Positions 6,012 to 8,688 of a DNA stretch of 8,688 nt are shown here, in pieces. Both the position numbers and the translations under genes were made by a program. Origin of the DNA: an uncultured Actinomycetes bacterium (GTDB taxonomy: Bacteria; Actinomycetota; Actinomycetes; Nanopelagicales; Nanopelagicaceae); NCBI GenBank assembly GCA_903832395.1, contig CAILBF010000161.1, positions 1 through 8,688 of the forward strand. The letters are read 5' to 3'. The notes beneath the pieces are model-generated. The model saw only the letters and a list, made by a program, of their open reading frames with translations, was not told the origin of the DNA and made no database searches. Numbering within the stretch: the stretch's first letter is position 1; each line of letters opens with the position of its first letter.

Positions 6012-6017
6012 ATGTTA
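6012..6017 (-). promoter_or_regulatory. TAACAT -10 box giving a leaderless start for tnaA
   Basis: On the minus strand TAACAT is followed by six bases (TTTGCA) and the ATG of tnaA. This matches TANNNT-N6-ATG and predicts initiation at the A of the start codon. The 20 nt before the ATG contain no AGGAG-like site. No clear -35 is visible at 16-19 nt, so an activator may be needed; that last step is inference. Confidence 0.5.
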
Positions 6018-6047
6018 GACACATACGCAGCGGGAAGATTGAATTCG

Positions 6048-6107
6048 GCTGGGGCCAGCACTTTAACCAGTCATTACGGCCTTTTTCGGCCAAACTCCAC
6101 CATTTGG
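6048..6107. promoter_or_regulatory. Inverted repeats in the tnaA-uraD divergent region (possible operators)
   Basis: Three short dyads are visible: GCTGG-GG-CCAGC (6048-6059); GGCC-N6-GGCC (6078-6091), which is also a direct repeat of CGGCC; and CCAAA-N8-TTTGG (6090-6107). The last ends 30 bp before the -35 of the urate operon, a suitable place for an activator. The first lies about 31 bp behind the tnaA -10 box. None matches a regulator site I recognise. Confidence 0.3.
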
Positions 6108-6137
6108 AAGGAAACGAGAGGTATCAGGCGCACATCG

Positions 6138-6166
6138 TTGACCGAGTCCAAAAGCCAACCTAGGCT
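6138..6166 (+). promoter_or_regulatory. Promoter of the urate operon: TTGACC, 17 nt, TAGGCT
   Basis: TTGACC at 6138-6143 and TAGGCT at 6161-6166 are separated by the optimal 17 nt. The -10 box ends 6 nt before the uraD ATG at 6173, so transcription would begin at the start codon. The -35 agrees with TTGACA at five of six positions. This is the most complete promoter in the window. Confidence 0.65.
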
Positions 6167-6172
6167 ACGAGG

Positions 6173-6664
6173 ATGCCTTCGCTAGGAGAGATTAATGCGA
6201 TGGATGGTGCAAAGGCGCACGAGTTATTTGCGCGCTGCACTATCGCATCGCAATATTGCGACACCCTGGTGAAGACTCGACCATATTTTAGTGAAGACAA
6301 TCTCCTTAGCGCCTCCGATCAAGCAACGCGCAATCTGAATGCGAAAGCATTGTTAGTTGCCTTCTCGGGCCACCCTCGTATCGGTGAGCGAAAAGCGCAT
6401 TCGGCATGGGCAAGTGCTGAACAGTCCGGTGTTTCTGCCGATGATGCCAAAGTTTTAGCGGATTTAGCCGCTGCCAACTTGGCATATGAGGAAAAGTTTG
6501 ACCATGTATTTCTCATCTGTGCCACGGGAAAGTCTGGCGCAGAAATGCTGGCCGAGTGCAAGCGCCGAATCAATAACTCCCCCGAAGTAGAGATCGAGGA
6601 AGCTCGCGAGCAGTTGAGACTAATTAATCGAATTCGAATACATAAATTGTTGGAGGAAGCATGA
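6173..6664 (+). CDS. uraD: OHCU decarboxylase (2-oxo-4-hydroxy-4-carboxy-5-ureidoimidazoline decarboxylase)
   Basis: Third enzyme of the uricolytic pathway: it decarboxylates OHCU to (S)-allantoin. The 163-residue length is normal. Family motifs are INAMDGAKAHELFARC (7-22), the TRPY segment (35-38), SGHPRIGE (65-72) with the catalytic histidine H67, SAEQSGV (81-87), and FLICATGKSGAEML (113-126). The usual Trp after the N-terminal Cys segment is replaced (SQYCDTL). The ATG at 6173 is preferred over the in-frame ATG at 6200, because conserved residues start before the latter and the 6173 start sits 6 nt after a good -10 box. Against this, AGGAGAG at 6183-6189 could serve the 6200 start. It heads the operon and its TGA overlaps the uraH ATG by 4 nt (ATGA), implying coupling. 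Confidence 0.9.
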   Translation: MPSLGEINAMDGAKAHELFARCTIASQYCDTLVKTRPYFSEDNLLSASDQATRNLNAKALLVAFSGHPRIGERKAHSAWASAEQSGVSADDAKVLADLAAANLAYEEKFDHVFLICATGKSGAEMLAECKRRINNSPEVEIEEAREQLRLINRIRIHKLLEEA

Positions 6665-6987
6665 GCACGCTATCGACACATATCTTGGATACAACTACTG
6701 GACAGCCAGCTGCGGGAGTGAAAGTCACCCACAGTGTTGATGGAAAGCTCGTTGCAAATGGGGTTACAAATGGCGATGGTCGCGTCGCTGATTTACTAGG
6801 TGGCCAACCAATAACTGCTGGCAACCACACATTAACTTTTGAAGTCGGCCCATATTTTGCTGCAGATAATCGTGAGACCTTCTTTAGTGATATCAACGTT
6901 GACTTCGTCGTCACTGACGTAAACCCTAATTACCATGTTCCACTTCTGCTCAGCCCATTTAGTTTCACCAGTTACAGAGGGAGCTAA
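6661..6987 (+). CDS. uraH: 5-hydroxyisourate hydrolase (transthyretin-like)
   Basis: Second step of urate breakdown: it hydrolyses 5-hydroxyisourate to OHCU. The 108 residues are typical of a bacterial HIU hydrolase, a tetrameric transthyretin-fold protein. The family signatures are intact: LSTHILDTTTGQPAAGV (4-20) with H7, TNGDGRV (36-42) with R41, FFSDINVDF (74-82), YHVPLLLSPF (91-100) with H92, and the C-terminal YRGS (105-108), which marks the hydrolase rather than true transthyretin. No signal peptide is present, so it is cytoplasmic. GGAGG at 6652-6656 lies inside the end of uraD and serves the ATG at 6661. The order uraD-uraH-uaZ supports the assignment. Confidence 0.95.
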   Translation: MSTLSTHILDTTTGQPAAGVKVTHSVDGKLVANGVTNGDGRVADLLGGQPITAGNHTLTFEVGPYFAADNRETFFSDINVDFVVTDVNPNYHVPLLLSPFSFTSYRGS

Positions 6988-6989
6988 CT

Positions 6990-7904
6990 ATGAAAATCGA
7001 ACTCGGCGAGAACCGTTACGGCAAAGCAGAGAATCGAGTAGTTAGAATCACTCGTGAGCAGGGCACGCATCACATCCTCGACCTCAACGTCTCGGTGCAG
7101 TTTAGCGGCGATTTCGCTGATACGCACTTAACTGGATCCAATGCCAAAGTTCTGCCTACTGATACGCAGAAAAATACCGTCTTTGCTTTTGCGCAAAAGT
7201 ATCCAGCGATGGAACCAGAAGCTTTCGGCTTAAAACTCTGCGAACATTTCTTGGATACCCAAACCCACGTAACTCGGGCCGAAGTGCGCCTAGAGCAATA
7301 TCTTTGGGACCGCATTCTGGTTGATGGAAAACCGCACCCACGCGCATTTCAAAAAAATACTAGCCTGACTCGCACCGCTCGAGTCGTCATGGATCGCACT
7401 GCCAATGGTGGCAAAGAGGCATTTGTAAGTAGCGGAGTTGAAGATCTAGTCATTCTTAAAACTAGCGATAGTGAGTTCACGGGATTTATCAAAGATCACT
7501 ACACAACTTTGCCAGAGGCAACTGATCGAATCATGGCTACGCAAGTAACTGCAAAATGGCGCCACGATAGCCATGATGTTGCAGTGCTTTCAAAGAAAGA
7601 TTTTGCAAAGAGTTTCACCAAAGCAACGGAAAAAATGTTGGCAACTTTTGCCGAGCATTACAGTCTCTCACTCCAACAAACTCTGTTTGAAATGGGCAAA
7701 GCGATGATTACCGAGCAGCCAGATATCTGCTCAGTGCGTATGAGTCTTCCTAATAAACACCATTTCCTAGTAGATCTCTCGCCGTTTGGTCAAGAGAATA
7801 AGAGTGAGGTTTTTATCGCCGCCGATCGTCCATACGGTCTCATTGAGGCCGTTGTTAATCGCGATGATGCTCCTGACGCCGGCTTTATCTGGCCGGCTTG
7901 GTAA
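6990..7904 (+). CDS. uaZ: Urate oxidase (uricase), cofactor-independent
   Basis: It oxidises urate with O2 to 5-hydroxyisourate and H2O2 without flavin or metal. The 304 residues form the usual two tandem T-fold domains. Catalytic residues known from Aspergillus uricase are present: K12 in YGKAENRV (10-17), T57 and D58 in LPTDTQKNT (55-63), and N255 and H257 in LPNKHHF (253-259). FTGF (163-166), R180 and Q229/Q230 are in the right areas for urate binding. There is no C-terminal peroxisomal-type SKL signal; the chain ends in WPAW. A GAGGGAG site (6977-6983) precedes the ATG, only 2 nt after the uraH stop. Its H2O2 would need a catalase, which is not in the window. This is a clear member of the family. 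Confidence 0.95.
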   Translation: MKIELGENRYGKAENRVVRITREQGTHHILDLNVSVQFSGDFADTHLTGSNAKVLPTDTQKNTVFAFAQKYPAMEPEAFGLKLCEHFLDTQTHVTRAEVRLEQYLWDRILVDGKPHPRAFQKNTSLTRTARVVMDRTANGGKEAFVSSGVEDLVILKTSDSEFTGFIKDHYTTLPEATDRIMATQVTAKWRHDSHDVAVLSKKDFAKSFTKATEKMLATFAEHYSLSLQQTLFEMGKAMITEQPDICSVRMSLPNKHHFLVDLSPFGQENKSEVFIAADRPYGLIEAVVNRDDAPDAGFIWPAW

Positions 7905-7915
7905 AGGAGTAGTAC

Positions 7916-8688
7916 ATGGATTTCTTTAGACCTAAAACTCTTGCAGAGGCGTTAGCTCTTAAATCGGCGCACCCTTTAGCTCTATGCATCAACGGTGGAA
8001 CCGATGTCATGGTCGAATTAAACTTTGATCGCAAGCGTCCTGAAGTGCTTCTTGATTTAAGTGCCGTAGAAGAGTTAAGTCAGTGGAGCCACGAGGGCGA
8101 GAACATCAACTTAGGCGCAGGTGTTTCATACTCACGAATCCAAGCTGAACTTGCGGAGTTTCTTCCAGGTCTAGCAATGGCATCACGAACCGTGGGCTCG
8201 CTACAGATCAGAAATCGCGGCGGAGTTGGTGGCAATTTAGGTTCGGCTTCGCCTGCCGGTGATGCGCACCCTTCACTTCTTTCAACGGGTGCAACAGTCA
8301 ATGTTGCAAGTGTTCAAGGTAAGCGCTCGATAGATATTCATGAGTTCTTTATCGGACCTAAGAAGAGTGCGCTAAAGGCCGATGAAATTATTACAACTAT
8401 CGTGATTCCAAAGGCCCGCGGCGGCCAGCAATATTCAAAGATTGGTACGCGCAATGCAATGGTTATCGCCGTCTGCTCCTTTGGTTTAGCAATCGATGCA
8501 ACTGCCAAAACCGTTGGCACTGGAATCGGTTCAGCTGGACCTACTCCACTTCGCGCGCCAGAGGCTGAGGCCTTTGCTGCCAGTAAATTGGATTGGGCAA
8601 ACGGCGCGGCGATTTCTCCCGACGTACTTAAAGAGTTTGGCGCATTAGTTTCCGCCGCCGCGCGTCCCATCGATGATATTCGTGGCAC
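7916..8688 (+). CDS. xdhB: Xanthine dehydrogenase FAD-binding subunit (partial, cut at window end)
   Basis: FAD-binding domain of the molybdenum hydroxylase family, which passes electrons from the Fe-S clusters to NAD+. The 257 visible residues contain the standard motifs: an N-terminal FFRPKTLAEAL (3-13), the FAD-binding INGGTDVMVELNF (25-37), LGAGVSYSRI (66-75), and TVGSLQIRNRGGVGGNLGSASPAGDAHPSLL (92-122). PIDDIRG at the very end normally lies 30-40 residues before the terminus, so only a short tail is missing. AAGGAG (7904-7909) overlaps the uaZ stop and places the ATG 6 nt later. As it follows uaZ in a urate operon, xanthine is the likely substrate. The same subunit type occurs in carbon monoxide and other dehydrogenases, so the symbol depends on context. 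The molybdopterin and 2Fe-2S subunits should follow downstream. Confidence 0.85.
   Translation, partial: MDFFRPKTLAEALALKSAHPLALCINGGTDVMVELNFDRKRPEVLLDLSAVEELSQWSHEGENINLGAGVSYSRIQAELAEFLPGLAMASRTVGSLQIRNRGGVGGNLGSASPAGDAHPSLLSTGATVNVASVQGKRSIDIHEFFIGPKKSALKADEIITTIVIPKARGGQQYSKIGTRNAMVIAVCSFGLAIDATAKTVGTGIGSAGPTPLRAPEAEAFAASKLDWANGAAISPDVLKEFGALVSAAARPIDDIRG

Noticed and set aside
6200..6202. Downstream ATG as the uraD start, with AGGAGAG before it
   Set aside because: It would remove LGEINA, which belongs to the conserved N-terminal helix, and would ignore the well-formed promoter 6 nt before 6173. It remains a minor alternative.

Overview
The window looks like a moderate-GC actinobacterial chromosome, possibly a small-genome freshwater type. 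This rests on leaderless gene starts (a TANNNT -10 box exactly 6 nt before the start codon at four genes), codon use and gene content. No rRNA or tRNA is present to confirm it, so the taxonomy is an inference.

Left part (1-2155): the last 19 codons of a collagen-like Gly-X-Y protein run in from outside the window. Next comes a DinB-fold putative metalloenzyme on the minus strand. Divergent from it is a long (474 aa) nitronate monooxygenase-family flavoprotein.

Middle (2185-4510, minus strand): a gene for a secreted protein with eight InlB B-type (Listeria-Bacteroides / Flg_new) repeats of about 75 residues. It is split by a frameshift just after the signal peptide region. Directly upstream is an unrecognised 52-codon ORF that starts 6 nt after a -10-like box and stops 2 nt before the repeat gene's ATG. 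The two may form a translationally coupled pair. Together with the collagen-like end at position 1, this gives the window two repetitive, probably extracellular proteins.

Right part (4632-8688): a tryptophanase gene (minus) is divergent from a purine-catabolic operon (plus). The operon order is uraD (OHCU decarboxylase), uraH (5-hydroxyisourate hydrolase), uaZ (cofactor-free urate oxidase) and the FAD subunit of a xanthine dehydrogenase, cut by the window end. The genes are tightly packed (4-nt overlap, then 2-nt and 11-nt gaps). Their order is the reverse of the pathway: xanthine to urate, to 5-hydroxyisourate, to OHCU, to (S)-allantoin. With tryptophanase (indole, pyruvate, ammonia), this side is suited to using N-rich organic compounds. 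The 167-bp divergent region holds both promoters and small inverted repeats that could be operators.

The pathway genes belong to well-known families. The least explained parts are the small ORF with its promoter region and hairpins, the frameshifted repeat protein with an odd acidic N-terminus, and the repeated leaderless-start geometry.
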